Positions 41,341-50,573 of a stretch of DNA of 64,000 nucleotides are shown here, one piece after another. Below the pieces are notes generated by a model, which was not told the DNA's origin, searched no databases, and was given only the letters and a program-made list of their open reading frames with translations. The stretch is from Pseudonocardia sp. TRM90224. Lineage in GTDB: Bacteria; Actinomycetota; Actinomycetes; Mycobacteriales; Pseudonocardiaceae. The position numbers and the translations under genes are program-made. Every line of letters starts with the position of its first letter. The first letter of the stretch is position 1. Where the stretch lies: contig NZ_JAJGSX010000008.1 of the NCBI RefSeq assembly GCF_021245725.1, positions 124,001 to 188,000 on the forward strand, written 5' to 3'.

Positions 41341-44019
41341 GGTGACCTGCAGTTTCGGGTAGGCGTTCGACAGGTGGTAGCCGATGGTGCGCGGACTCAG
41401 GAACAGCTGCGTGCCGATGTCCCGGTTGGACAGACCCTGCGCAGCGAGCCGCACGACCTGCAGCTCCTGCGGCGTGAGCCGGCCCGTCTTGGGAACGACG
41501 CCTTCGCGCTCACCCAAGAACTGGCCGGCGGCGCGCAGCTCCGAGCGGGCCCGATCGAGCCACACCTGCGCACCGAGCCGCTCGAACGTCTCGGCCGCCG
41601 AGCTGAGAACGGGACGGGCGTCACCACGTCGACGGGCGCGGCGCAACCACTCGCCGTACACGAGCTCGGTCCGGGCCTGCTCGAACGGCCGTCCGCCACG
41701 ACGGTGCAGGTCGAGGGCTTGTCGATAGGCACGTTCCGCCTCGACGCCGCCGGTCAGCAGCGCCGCGCACCGCAGCGCGACGGCACATGCCCACGGCTGC
41801 CCGGAGTGCTCCGCCCACGCGGTGAAGAACGCGTGCGCGTCATCGGCTTCGCGATGACGGCCGAGCCGCGCCGCGGCTTCGACGACGTCCGGGATGGTGA
41901 AGAGCGTGTACGTCCGGTTCGCCCCGGCGACGATCGTGTCGCGACGGTTCATGATCGGCTCGTAGTGGCCCAGGCCGACGTCGAGCAGGGTGAGCGAGCA
42001 GGCGGAGAGGATCGCGTCGAGCGGGCGCGACGGCTCCATCCCGGCGAGCGCATCGCGGCAGGCCGACTCGTCACCCCGGACGGCGGCAAGATCGGCGTTG
42101 ATGTTGTGCAGCAGCACGACGCTCATCGCCTGCCCCGTGTCGGCGGCGATCCGCAGCCCCTCACGCACGCTCGCCAGCGCAAGATGATGCTGGCCGCGGT
42201 GGCGCTGCGACCTCGCGAGCACCGTCAAGGCGAGTGGGAGGACCCCGGCGGCGCCTCGGTCCCGGCAGTCCTGCACGACCCTCTCGGCGATCGCGATCGC
42301 CGCCTCGTCGTCGCCGAGCAGCTCGTGCCACCAGTGCGCGATGGGTGATTCGCGCAGGCGCAGCAGGTCGACCCGGTTCACCAGTCCGCGCAGCGCGGCC
42401 ACTCCCGCGGCGATCTCGCCTGCCGTCTCGGCACCCAGCCCGAGCACGGCGGCGGCGTACCCCTTCGCGACCCCGTCGTCCGCAGCGAGCTTCGCCGACT
42501 CCGCGATGAGGGCCAGGTCCGCGGTCAGCAACGCGGTGTCCATCGAGCGCATCAGCAGGTAGTCGGCTCTGTCCGGCGCCACAGCGGCGACCGAGACGGC
42601 CGCGTCGACCAGCATCCGGTGGGACGCGGCGACATGCAGCTGCTCGTCCGCCAGCGTGGCACCGATCCCCGCTGCCGCGGCACGATCAACGGGGTCGTCG
42701 AGCGTGGCCGCCGCCTCTGCCGCGAGCGCCGCACCCTTCTCCAGCATCCCGGCGTCCGTCGCGGCGGTCGCGGCGGCGAGCAGTCGACGGCTGCGGCGCC
42801 CCGGGTCCGCGCTGAGCGAGGCGGCCCGCTCGTAGGCTGCCGCGACGGCCGCGAACCCACCAACGGCCCTGGCGCGCTCCGCGCTGAGCTCCAACGCTGC
42901 CGCGATCGATTCGTCGGGCCCGGTGCTCGAAGCGGCCAGGTGCCAGGCTCGTCGATCGGCGACGGACGCGCCCGCAACCTCGCCGAGGGTGTCGGCCAGC
43001 GCCCTGTGGACCGCTATTCGACGCCCCAGCGCAGCCTGTTGGTAGGCCGCGGCGCGGATCAGCGGGTGCCGGAACTCGAGCCGCCCGTCGACGTGTCGAA
43101 GCAGGTCGGCCTGCTCGGCGAGCTGCAGGTCGTCGACCCCCGCACCGAGCCCGGCCGCCGCCCCGAGCACGATCGACACCTCACCCGTCTCCTCGGCGGC
43201 GGCGACCAGCACCACGGTCTGCGTGCGCTCCGGGAGCCCGGCGATCTGCGCGGCGAAGCTCTGCTGCACACGGCCGTGGACGCCCGGGGCGCCGAGACCG
43301 GCCTGCGCGGCGCGACCGTCGCGGCGCGCGGCCGCCAGCTCGATGAGAGCAAGTGGGTTGCCCTGCGCCTCCCGCAGGACGCGCGCCCGCACATGATGCG
43401 GGAGATCCGTGGCGTGCTCGGCCAGCAGATCAGCGGCCGCCGCACCACCGATCCCGGTCAGCTCGAGCTCGGGCAAGCCGTGCGTGGGGAACACCGGTGC
43501 GTGCGGGTCGCGCACCCCGAAGATCATGACGACCGGCTCGACCTCCAACCGCCGCGCGGCGAACAGGAGCGCCTCCGCCGAAGCGCGGTCGAGCCAGTGC
43601 GCGTCGTCGACCAGGCAGATCACGGGTCGCTCATCGGCCAGGTCGGACAAGAGCGTCAGCACGGCCAGCCCGACGAGGAACCGATCACCCTGCCCGGAGG
43701 GACCCAGGCCCAACGCGCCTCTGAGCGCCTCGGCCTGGTGCGCCGGAAGCGCTCCGAAGCGGTCGCCGTACCGGCCGATCAGCTGGTGCAACCCCGCGAA
43801 CGGCAGCTCGCTCTCGGTCTCGACCCCGCTGCCGCGCAGCACGACGGCGTCGCCGGCCGGTGCGGCACGCTCCAACAGGACCGATTTGCCGATCCCGGCC
43901 TCGCCCCTCAGCACCAGTACCCCGCCGCGCCCGGACCTGGCAGCCGAGACGAGCGAATCGACCACGGCCAGTTCCCGCGCCCGCCCGTGGATCACACCCG
44001 CTTCGGGGCTCAGCGCCAT
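41305..44019 (-). CDS. LAL-type LuxR family transcriptional regulator (AAA ATPase)
   Basis: Large ATP-binding regulator of 904 residues. The N-terminal AAA domain starts at HGRARELAVVDSLVSAARSG with Walker A GEAGIGKSVLLER and Walker B VICLVDDAHWLDRAS. A long TPR-like helical middle (about 380-820) follows. The C-terminal LuxR HTH reads LTPQELQVVRLAAQGLSNRD then IGTQLFLSPRTIGYHLSNAY. ATG 44019 was chosen because it directly precedes the family start; the frame is open up to 44673 but that would overlap the divergent VOC gene. Members often activate pathways in antibiotic or sugar metabolism; the target here is unknown. Confidence 0.93.
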   Translation of the reverse strand: MALSPEAGVIHGRARELAVVDSLVSAARSGRGGVLVLRGEAGIGKSVLLERAAPAGDAVVLRGSGVETESELPFAGLHQLIGRYGDRFGALPAHQAEALRGALGLGPSGQGDRFLVGLAVLTLLSDLADERPVICLVDDAHWLDRASAEALLFAARRLEVEPVVMIFGVRDPHAPVFPTHGLPELELTGIGGAAAADLLAEHATDLPHHVRARVLREAQGNPLALIELAAARRDGRAAQAGLGAPGVHGRVQQSFAAQIAGLPERTQTVVLVAAAEETGEVSIVLGAAAGLGAGVDDLQLAEQADLLRHVDGRLEFRHPLIRAAAYQQAALGRRIAVHRALADTLGEVAGASVADRRAWHLAASSTGPDESIAAALELSAERARAVGGFAAVAAAYERAASLSADPGRRSRRLLAAATAATDAGMLEKGAALAAEAAATLDDPVDRAAAAGIGATLADEQLHVAASHRMLVDAAVSVAAVAPDRADYLLMRSMDTALLTADLALIAESAKLAADDGVAKGYAAAVLGLGAETAGEIAAGVAALRGLVNRVDLLRLRESPIAHWWHELLGDDEAAIAIAERVVQDCRDRGAAGVLPLALTVLARSQRHRGQHHLALASVREGLRIAADTGQAMSVVLLHNINADLAAVRGDESACRDALAGMEPSRPLDAILSACSLTLLDVGLGHYEPIMNRRDTIVAGANRTYTLFTIPDVVEAAARLGRHREADDAHAFFTAWAEHSGQPWACAVALRCAALLTGGVEAERAYRQALDLHRRGGRPFEQARTELVYGEWLRRARRRGDARPVLSSAAETFERLGAQVWLDRARSELRAAGQFLGEREGVVPKTGRLTPQELQVVRLAAQGLSNRDIGTQLFLSPRTIGYHLSNAYPKLQVTSRADLRTMTFE

Positions 44020-44151
44020 AACCGCAGCATACGGCGGTGCGTCGGCGCGAAACGGAAGCCGGTCAGCTCCCCTACCAACCGTATCCAGGTCGCCCGATAC
44101 TGGTAACGCGACCGATCCGCACACCCGGCGACGCTTCCTACGGTTCTCCCC

Positions 44152-44661
44152 ATGAGCACCGTCACCCCTGTCCCGGACGGGTACACCACCGTCACCCCGT
44201 GGATCATCTCCGCCGACACCGGCGCGATGATCGATTACCTGGTCGCGGCGTTCGACGCCGAAGAGATCGCCCGTGTCGTCGGCGACGACGGCATCGTCGG
44301 CCATGCCGAGGCCCGCATCGGCAACGCCATGGTCATGCTGTTCGACTCCCGGCCCGACTGGCCACCGACGCCGACGTTCCTGCGCCTCTACGTCCCCGAC
44401 GCGCACGAAACGCACCGCCGGGCCGTCGCGGCCGGTGGAACGTCGATCACCGACGTCACGCACCTCGCCTTCGGTGACCTCGTCGGCCGGATCCGGGACC
44501 CGTTCGGCAACCTCTGGTGGATCCAGACCCGGGTCGAGGAGGTCCCGGAACAGGAGGTCTGGGAGCGCTTCAGCCAGCCCAAGTGGATCGCCGCGATGAA
44601 CTACGTGACGAGCGCGCAGCTCACCGTGCCCAGCGACCCCGCGCTCAAGCCCGCGACGTGA
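44152..44661 (+). CDS. VOC family protein (PhnB-like)
   Basis: Vicinal oxygen chelate fold protein of 169 residues. PDGYTTVTPWIISADTGAMI starts the PhnB-type module; VGHAEARIGNAMVMLFD and IRDPFGNLWWIQTRVEEV are the second-half hallmarks. Members include glyoxalases, resistance proteins and methyltransferase-like PhnB proteins of unknown role. It is divergent from the LAL regulator, so it may be a target of it. The stop TGA overlaps the GTG of a decayed lipoprotein gene (GTGA at 44658-44661). Confidence 0.88.
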   Translation: MSTVTPVPDGYTTVTPWIISADTGAMIDYLVAAFDAEEIARVVGDDGIVGHAEARIGNAMVMLFDSRPDWPPTPTFLRLYVPDAHETHRRAVAAGGTSITDVTHLAFGDLVGRIRDPFGNLWWIQTRVEEVPEQEVWERFSQPKWIAAMNYVTSAQLTVPSDPALKPAT

Positions 44662-44990
44662 ATGCCGCACCACGACGCCGCGGCATCGCGAAGACCGTTC
44701 TGCTTCTTGCCGCGCTCCTCCTACCGGCCGCTTGCGGGACGGTCGCGCCTCACCACCCCGTCGAACCTGCCGACCGGGTTCTTACCGGAAGGCGTCGATA
44801 CCCGGACCGGAACGCTGCTGGCCGAATACCGGCTCGCCCCACCCGATGCCGCGGGCCAGGCGGGCGGGTACATCGACGACGTCGTGCTCACGCCCGAGGG
44901 TGCGTGGTTCACCGACGCCCGCAGGCACCAGCTCTACGAGGTTCCCCGCACACCGACCGACGCCCCGGCAGCGGTGGTCATCAGGTGCCG
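44658..44990 (+). pseudogene. Decayed beta-propeller (SMP-30-like) lipoprotein gene
   Basis: GTG 44658 starts a lipoprotein signal peptide, RRRGIAKTVLLLAALLLPAAC with lipobox LPAAC (shown in part: TVLLLAALLLPAAC). After about 44775 the homology switches to another frame, where TRTGTLLAEYRLAPP then IDDVVLTPEGAWFTDARR and HQLYEVPRT resembles one blade of actinobacterial SMP-30/gluconolactonase-like lipoproteins. The usual roughly 200 residues before that blade and all later blades are missing. A frameshift plus deletions thus leave a remnant that once followed the VOC gene in an overlapping operon. Confidence 0.65.
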
Positions 44991-45090
44991 CGTGCCCCAG
45001 TTCGCCAGATAGAGGAAAGCGTCGTAGTACCGCTCCATCAGGCGCTGCGGATCCCCGCGGAAATCGCCCCAGTGGTACTTCGTTCACGAA
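44981..45090 (-). pseudogene. Fragment of an unrecognised conserved protein
   Basis: On the minus strand YHWGDFRGDPQRLMERYYDA then FLYLANWGTRHLM is an uninterrupted, aromatic-rich stretch of about 35 codons. I recall the pattern WGDFRGDP...MERY.DA.LYLANWGT from hypothetical actinobacterial proteins but cannot name a function. It is preceded by an in-frame TGA and ends where the lipoprotein remnant from the other strand begins, so the two fragments abut at a deletion junction. Confidence 0.5.
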
Positions 45091-45208
45091 CGAGATCGGG
45101 GTGATGTGGGCCAACGATGCGAATCAGGCCGACACAGCAAGGCCGGACAAGTACCGACCGCCGCGCGGGCTACGGTGTCGTCATGTGCGCCCGGGGGACC
45201 GAGCTTCT

Positions 45209-46267
45209 GTGACCGTCCTCGACGACCGCGCCCTCAACCGCGCCACGCTCGCTCGCCAGCTGCTGCTCGACCGGGCCGAGCTGCCGGCCCTGCAGGCGAT
45301 CGAGCACCTCGCCGGCATGCAGGCGCAGGAGCCGCTCGAACCGTACGTCGGGCTGTGGTCGCGGCTGGCCGGGTTCGCGCCGGCCGAGCTGGCCGCGCTG
45401 ATGGAGGACCGGCAGGTGGTGCGCACGCACCTGCAGCGGCGCACTGTCCACCTCGTCACGGCGGCCGACTGCCTGGAGCTGCGGACGCTGTTCCAGCCGA
45501 TGCTCGTCCAGCGGATGCTCGGGATCCTGCGGAGCCAGCTCGCCGACGTCGACCTCGTCGAGCTCGCCGCGGCCGGGCGGCCGCACTTCCACGCCGAGGC
45601 GCTGCAGCTGCCCGAGGTCGGGCGGCGGGTCGGCAAGCATTGGCCCGACGTCGAGGCCCGCGTGCTGGGCGGTGCGCTCGTGAGCCTCCTCGCGCTGGTG
45701 CAGGTGCCGCCGCGTGGGGTGTGGGGCCACCCGAAGGCGCCCTCGGCGTTGACGACCGTCGAGGCGTGGCTCGGCCGGGAGATCGATCCCGAGCCCGCCG
45801 ACGCGGGCGAGCTGGTGCTGCGCTACCTGCGCGCCTACGGGCCGGCGGCAACCGCGGACGTGCGCTCGTGGTCGGGGTTGACCGGGCTTCCCGCCGCCAT
45901 CAAGAAGATCCGCCCGCAGGTGCGCACCTTCCGCGACAAGCGCGGCCGCGAGCTGCTCGACGTGGTCGACGGGCCGCTCCCCGACCCGGACACCCCGGCG
46001 CCACCGCGGTTCCTCCCCGCCTTCGACAACGCCGTGCTCGGCTACGACGACCGCTCCCGGATCATCGACGACGAGCACCGCGGCATGTCGATCCACGGCA
46101 TCCGGTTCGTCCTGGTCGACGGGCGGGTGGCCGCCACGTGGACGGACTCCGCCGACGGCATCACCGTCACCCCGCTCCGCAGGCTCACCGCGGCCGAGGA
46201 GGCCGAGGTGCGCGAGGAGGGGCAGCGGCTCGCCGAGTTCCTCGGCGGGGGCACGGTCCAGCTCTAG
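45209..46267 (+). CDS. Winged helix DNA-binding domain-containing protein (HTH_42 family)
   Basis: Protein of 352 residues of the winged-helix HTH_42 (DUF1006) family, related to the DNA glycosylase-like AlkX/YcaQ group. GTG 45209 leads into ALNRATLARQLLLDRAELPA, the family N-terminus; LAGMQAQEPLEPYVGLWSRL, VVRTHLQRRTVHLVTAADCL and LLRY-type segments (LVLRYLRAYGPAATADVRSW) follow in family order. The C-terminal part contains FDNAVLGYDDRSRII. Function of the actinobacterial members is not established; a role in DNA repair or binding is suggested by the fold. Confidence 0.88.
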   Translation: MTVLDDRALNRATLARQLLLDRAELPALQAIEHLAGMQAQEPLEPYVGLWSRLAGFAPAELAALMEDRQVVRTHLQRRTVHLVTAADCLELRTLFQPMLVQRMLGILRSQLADVDLVELAAAGRPHFHAEALQLPEVGRRVGKHWPDVEARVLGGALVSLLALVQVPPRGVWGHPKAPSALTTVEAWLGREIDPEPADAGELVLRYLRAYGPAATADVRSWSGLTGLPAAIKKIRPQVRTFRDKRGRELLDVVDGPLPDPDTPAPPRFLPAFDNAVLGYDDRSRIIDDEHRGMSIHGIRFVLVDGRVAATWTDSADGITVTPLRRLTAAEEAEVREEGQRLAEFLGGGTVQL

Positions 46268-46311
46268 CGCCCCGACCGAGCCGGGATGCGTGCTATCCGC
46301 ACGCGAGGGCA

Positions 46312-46428
46312 GGAAAGCCACTTTCCGGCCCTCACAGGGCAGGAAAGTGGCTTTCCTGTCCTCCCCGGGGCCCCACCCTCCCCCGCGCACCCAGGGTGAC
46401 CACGGCAGTGCCGGGAAAGTGGCTTTCC
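46312..46428. repeat. Three short palindromic repeats
   Basis: Three 15-bp palindromic units occur within 117 bases: GGAAAGCCACTTTCC at 46312-46326, its reverse complement GGAAAGTGGCTTTCC at 46342-46356, and the same at 46414-46428. The last extends to a 21-bp hairpin (CCGGGAAAGTGGCTTTCCCGG, 46411-46431; arms of nine). They lie in the 294-base gap after the winged-helix gene and may act as terminators or belong to a genome-wide repeat family. Confidence 0.75.
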
Positions 46429-46561
46429 CGGCAACCTGTGCGTTGCACACGCGTTGACTGTGGATTGGGTTGATAAGCAAGCATTATCCCCGACGGGTTG
46501 TTCCGGGCCGCCGGCGTGAATACGCTCGACCCATGCCAATGGTGCAACCCGAGGGGCAGAC

Positions 46562-48148
46562 GTGAAGTTCGGGGTATATGCGGCCTACGTCGGCGGGAAC
46601 CACGTCGTCGACGGTGACGAGCTCGTCCACACGGTGACGGCCCGGTCCGTCATCGAGGACACGTTCGCGAGCCTGCGGCTCAAGCAGGACCTGGACCGCG
46701 GTGACAGCCACGGCGCTGACCTGGACGAACGCGTCATCGGGGCGTGCGCCGTCGCCGGACAACAGACCGCGGAGCTGGCGCTGGAGGCGGCTGCCAAGGC
46801 CGCTCCGGAGTGGCGCCGGGTCCCGATGCGCCGCCGTCTCGAGATCGGGCGACGCATCGCGGAGCGCTTTCTGGAGCACCGCGAGCCACTGGTCGAGATC
46901 CTCGTCGCCGAGGGAATGCCGCGGGCCGCCGCCGACGGAATGGTGCTCGGGATCCCGTTTACGAGTTGGAGCCGGGAAACGCTCGAATGGTGCGCGGAGC
47001 AATTCGAGTTCCGCCGCCACGACGGGCGCCGCGAAATGATCCTGCGCCGCCTCCCCGACGGCGTCGTCTGCATCAACCCGCCGCAGAACGCCGCGATGGT
47101 GAACGCGTTGAACGGGCTCACCACGCTGATCGCCGGCAATACGGCCGTGGTCCGGGCCCCGCGCGGGGTCGCGCTGAGCTGCATGTACGTGATGCACGAG
47201 GTCATCGCACCGGTGCTGGAGGAGGCAGGCGCGCCGCCGGGGACGCTCAACGCCTACTGCGGGCCGCTGGTGCTGGACCAGTGGCTGGCCAGCGAGCACG
47301 TCGACGACGTCCTCTACTTCGGCGGCAGCAGCAGAGGGCTGGCGTTCGAGCAGAGCTGCGTCGCCGCCGGCAAGAAGCCGATCCTGGAGCTGGCCGGCAA
47401 CGACTGCTGCGTCGTGTGGCACGACGCCGATCTGGACGCCGCGGTCGAGACCGTGAGCAGCTTCTTCATGAACTCGGGCCAGATCTGCAACGTGCCCAAC
47501 CAGGTGGTCGTGCACCCGGCGATCGCCGACGAGTTCCTCGACCGGCTGGTCGCGGTCGCGGCCGCGATCCGCCCCGGCTACCCCGACGAGCCCGACACCG
47601 TGCTCACCCCGGTGCTCGGCGTCGACTGGTTCTACGGATGCCTCAACGAGGCCGTCGCCAAGGGCGCGACCCTCGTGCACGGGGGCCGCCGCCTCGAGGT
47701 CGACGGCACGCCGTCCGACACCGGCTTCTACCTCGAGCCCTGCATCGTCCGGGTCGACGGGCTGCACGACGCCCGATCGCTCTCGGTCGTGCGCGACGAG
47801 ACGTTCTTCCCGCTGCTCCCGGTGATCGTGCCCGACGTCCCCGCGAACGACGAGGCCCTGCTTCGGGACGTCCTGCAGTTCGTCAACACGAATGCCTACG
47901 GCCTGCGCAACTCGTTCTGGTCGACCAACCCGGCGACCATCGACCGGTTCCTCGACGACGCCACCAACGGCGGCACCATCAAGATCAACGACGCGCACAG
48001 CGGCTTCCTCCCGTTCCTGCCGAACCAGGGCGGTCCCGGCCTCACCGGCGGGGCGTTCGGCGAGGCCAGCCATCCCATGCTGCGCACCACCCGGCTGCAG
48101 GCCGTCAGCGTCGTCCGTCCCCGACCCGCCGAGGAGCACCCGTCATGA
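46562..48148 (+). CDS. Aldehyde dehydrogenase family protein
   Basis: NAD(P)-dependent dehydrogenase of 528 residues. The general-base Glu is in PILELAGNDCCVVWHDADLD and the nucleophile Cys in MNSGQICNVPNQ. FGGSSRGLAFEQ is the cofactor-binding turn, and AYGLRNSFWSTN and HPMLRTT lie near the C-terminus. The N-terminal 60 residues are longer than in typical ALDH. GTG 46562 is preceded by GAGGGG. Its stop overlaps the ATG of the SRPBCC gene (ATGA), so the two form an operon. The substrate is unknown; the sequence resembles the phenylacetaldehyde/acyl-reductase-like ALDH branch only loosely. Confidence 0.9.
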   Translation: MKFGVYAAYVGGNHVVDGDELVHTVTARSVIEDTFASLRLKQDLDRGDSHGADLDERVIGACAVAGQQTAELALEAAAKAAPEWRRVPMRRRLEIGRRIAERFLEHREPLVEILVAEGMPRAAADGMVLGIPFTSWSRETLEWCAEQFEFRRHDGRREMILRRLPDGVVCINPPQNAAMVNALNGLTTLIAGNTAVVRAPRGVALSCMYVMHEVIAPVLEEAGAPPGTLNAYCGPLVLDQWLASEHVDDVLYFGGSSRGLAFEQSCVAAGKKPILELAGNDCCVVWHDADLDAAVETVSSFFMNSGQICNVPNQVVVHPAIADEFLDRLVAVAAAIRPGYPDEPDTVLTPVLGVDWFYGCLNEAVAKGATLVHGGRRLEVDGTPSDTGFYLEPCIVRVDGLHDARSLSVVRDETFFPLLPVIVPDVPANDEALLRDVLQFVNTNAYGLRNSFWSTNPATIDRFLDDATNGGTIKINDAHSGFLPFLPNQGGPGLTGGAFGEASHPMLRTTRLQAVSVVRPRPAEEHPS

Positions 48149-48645
48149 CGTCGCGCGTCCTGAAGGCCACCGCGCGGGCGACCGCCGCGGAGATCATCGA
48201 GAGCATCGGTCGCTGGTCCTGCTCGTCCCGGGTGGGGGACGTCCTCACCGTCTCCCACCCCGACGAGGGGCACAGCCGGCACGAGCTCGCCTTCCGCGGC
48301 GGCGCTGTGCGATGGGTGCAGCGCAACACCCGACCGCGGCCGGGGATGATCGGGTTCGAGCAGGTCGACGGCGATTTCCAGCACCTGCGCGGGTCGTGGA
48401 CCTGCGCCGACGGCCCCGACGGCTGCACGGTCGTGTTCGAGGTGACCTTCAGCACCGCCGTCCCGCACCTCGCCGGGGCGATCGACTCCGCCGCGGGACG
48501 GACGCTGGTCCGCAGCGCGCTCGCGATCCTCGCCACGATCGCCGGCCCGGTCCGGATGACGGAGGGCGAGCGCTCCCTCCACGACCCGCTGCCGGGTCGG
48601 TCCACGAAACCCGGTGCAGCAGAGGTCGTCCCAGCAGCGGCATGA
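48145..48645 (+). CDS. SRPBCC/START-like protein
   Basis: Protein of 166 residues that looks like a small hydrophobic-ligand-binding protein of the SRPBCC (Bet v 1/START) superfamily. LKATARATAAEIIESIGRWS begins with helix and strand; DGDFQHLRGSWTCADGPDGC TVVFEVTF is the beta-hairpin pattern of polyketide cyclase/Coq10-type members, and VRSALAILATIAG the long C-terminal helix. It overlaps the ALDH stop by four bases, so the two probably act on the same compound. No catalytic residue can be named. Confidence 0.65.
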   Translation: MTSRVLKATARATAAEIIESIGRWSCSSRVGDVLTVSHPDEGHSRHELAFRGGAVRWVQRNTRPRPGMIGFEQVDGDFQHLRGSWTCADGPDGCTVVFEVTFSTAVPHLAGAIDSAAGRTLVRSALAILATIAGPVRMTEGERSLHDPLPGRSTKPGAAEVVPAAA

Positions 48646-48650
48646 CGCTG

Positions 48651-49427
48651 TCAGGCGGCCGAACGCGCTGCGCCCGCCGCCAACCGCGTCGTGTCGGCGC
48701 TCAGGATCGCCTGCCGGAGATCCCGCAGGTCCGCAGACGGCGCCGCGCCCAGCTCCGCAGCCAACGTGTCGCGCAGCGTCGCGAACGACTCCAGCGCCTC
48801 GCACTGCCTGCCGCACCGGTACAGGGCGATCATCCGCTGGGCGTGCAGGCCCTCGTTGAAGGGGTGCATGGCGGTCAGCATCGCGAGCTCGCCGAGCAGC
48901 TGCGCGTGCCGGCCAGTGCGCATGTCGATGTCGATGCGCGACTCGAGGGTGGCGAGCCGCACGGACTCGAGCCGGGTGACCTCGACGCCGAGCAACCTGC
49001 CGGTCCGGACGTCGACGAGCGCGGGGCCGCGCCAGACGTCGAGGGCTTCGCGGAACAGCCGGCCGGCGACCTCGGGCCGGCCCGCGACCTCGGCCACCCG
49101 ACCCGCACGGGCCAGCCGCTCGAACTCGTGGACGTCGACCGCCTCCGCGTCGACCGCGAGGCAGTACCCGCCGAACCGCGTGACGAGCACCTGCGCCGCG
49201 CCCTCGCCGATCGACCTGCGGAGGTGCCGCACGTAGGTCTGGACGACGGTGCGCGCCGTGCGGGGCGGGTGATCTCCCCACAGCTCGTCGATCAGTGACT
49301 CGACCGGCACGACCGCTCCGGCCCGGAGCGCGAGCAGGGCGAAGACCCGTCGTGGCATGAACGCCGCTGGCAGCACCGAACGGCCGTCGACGGTGGCCTC
49401 CAGGGGCCCGAGAACCTTGATGTGCAT
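48651..49427 (-). CDS. AfsR/SARP family transcriptional regulator
   Basis: SARP-type activator of 258 residues from ATG 49427. The OmpR-like winged helix covers MHIKVLGPLEATVDGRSVLP, VFALLALRAGAVVPVESLID and ELWGDHPPRTARTVVQTYVR HLRRSIG. The bacterial transcriptional activator domain (BTAD) follows from about residue 100, with VDVHEFERLARAGR and LRDTLAAELGAAPSADLRDL. Such regulators usually activate secondary metabolism. No biosynthetic cluster is directly adjacent; its nearest convergent neighbour is the ALDH-SRPBCC pair, six bases away. Confidence 0.93.
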   Translation of the reverse strand: MHIKVLGPLEATVDGRSVLPAAFMPRRVFALLALRAGAVVPVESLIDELWGDHPPRTARTVVQTYVRHLRRSIGEGAAQVLVTRFGGYCLAVDAEAVDVHEFERLARAGRVAEVAGRPEVAGRLFREALDVWRGPALVDVRTGRLLGVEVTRLESVRLATLESRIDIDMRTGRHAQLLGELAMLTAMHPFNEGLHAQRMIALYRCGRQCEALESFATLRDTLAAELGAAPSADLRDLRQAILSADTTRLAAGAARSAA

Positions 49428-49709
49428 CGTGGCTCGTGACCTGGTCCGCACCGCTGTGCCTCCTTCGGCTCGGCTGGTTCGCACGCATCCGGGGCCACCG
49501 CAGCGGCGCCCGGAATCCGAGGTGCCCTCGTATCAGTTCTCATTCCTGCTCAGGAGGATCATCGGCCGCGCATGCTCGCGGTACCACTTTCGGATTGCGC
49601 AGCCGGGTTTCTGCCAATTGACGGCAAAGCGTGTCCTTCGATGGCCGCCCCGCGGCCACGGCAGTAGGCTGGGTCGCGACCGTGCTGCATGCAGGGCCGG
49701 GGGGTCTTG

Positions 49710-50315
49710 ATGATCAAGGTGCTGTTGGCGGAAGACATGCACATGCTGCGTGGCGCCCTCGTCGCACTCCTGAACCTCGAGCCCGACATCGAGGTCGTGG
49801 CCGAGCTCGCCTCGGGCGACGGCGTCATGGCCGCGGCCCAGAGCCTCCACCCCGACGTCGCGGTGCTGGACATCGACCTGCCCGGCAAGGACGGCCTGAC
49901 GCTCGCCGCAGAGCTGCACGACGAGTTGCCCTCGTGCCGGACTTTGATCCTCACCAATCTCGGCCGGCCAGCCATGGTGCGCCGCGCGCTGGACGCCAAG
50001 GTCAACGGCTTCCTGCTCAAGGACGCGCCGTCCGAGCGCCTGGCCAACGCGGTCCGGCAGGTGGCCGCCGGCCGCCGGGTGATCGACAACGACCTCGCGC
50101 TGGCCGCGTGGGACAGCGAGAAGTGCCCGCTGGGCGCCCGCGAGCTCGAGACCCTGCAGCTCGTCGCACAAGGGCTGGGGGCGGACGACATCGCCGCCAA
50201 GCTGTTCCTCTCGCCCGGGACCGTGCGCAACTACCTCACCAACGCGGTGACGAAGGTCAACGCGCGCAACCGCGTCGACGCGATCCGAATCGCCCGCGAG
50301 TCGGGCTGGATGTAA
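49710..50315 (+). CDS. NarL/FixJ-type response regulator (DesR-like)
   Basis: Two-domain response regulator of 201 residues. The receiver domain has MIKVLLAEDMHMLRGALVAL (acidic Glu-Asp), phosphoacceptor Asp in DVAVLDIDLPGKDG, Thr in LILTNLG and Lys in GFLLKDAP. The LuxR HTH reads LGARELETLQLVAQGLGADD then IAAKLFLSPGTVRNYLTNAV. ATG 49710 follows a GGGGGG stretch. It resembles DesR. No kinase gene is adjacent; the NarL-family kinase at 57073-59121 is a candidate partner. It is divergent from the SARP gene with a 282-base gap. Confidence 0.93.
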   Translation: MIKVLLAEDMHMLRGALVALLNLEPDIEVVAELASGDGVMAAAQSLHPDVAVLDIDLPGKDGLTLAAELHDELPSCRTLILTNLGRPAMVRRALDAKVNGFLLKDAPSERLANAVRQVAAGRRVIDNDLALAAWDSEKCPLGARELETLQLVAQGLGADDIAAKLFLSPGTVRNYLTNAVTKVNARNRVDAIRIARESGWM

Positions 50316-50573
50316 CCGCCCGTCCCCACCCGTTCGCTCGATCGTGGCTGGCCCGCGCGCTCAGACCGATCTCGTCGGCCAGATCCCACACGCACACCCG
50401 GTCGCGACCTGAATTCCTCATCTCCGAGTCACACGGTGTGCACGTCCGGACGGGTGTCGCGAACACTCCCGGGTGAACCCGCCGATCTGTGAATCTTCTT
50501 CCGTCGACGTCGAGGACAGACCCGCTCGACGCACTGGACAGGAACCACTTCCCGGTCGACTGGAGAAGTCAGG

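Noticed and set aside
44020..44673. A longer N-terminus for the LAL regulator, up to 44673
   Set aside because: It would run antisense through the whole VOC gene, has no homology, and the ATP-binding domain begins right after ATG 44019.
46312..46428. CRISPR array
   Set aside because: Only three 15-bp palindromic units with unequal spacing and mixed orientation, and no cas genes in the window.
48651..49427. SARP as the pathway regulator of the RiPP or NRPS locus
   Set aside because: It is more than 10 kb from either locus and sits beside unrelated genes; no shared site was seen.
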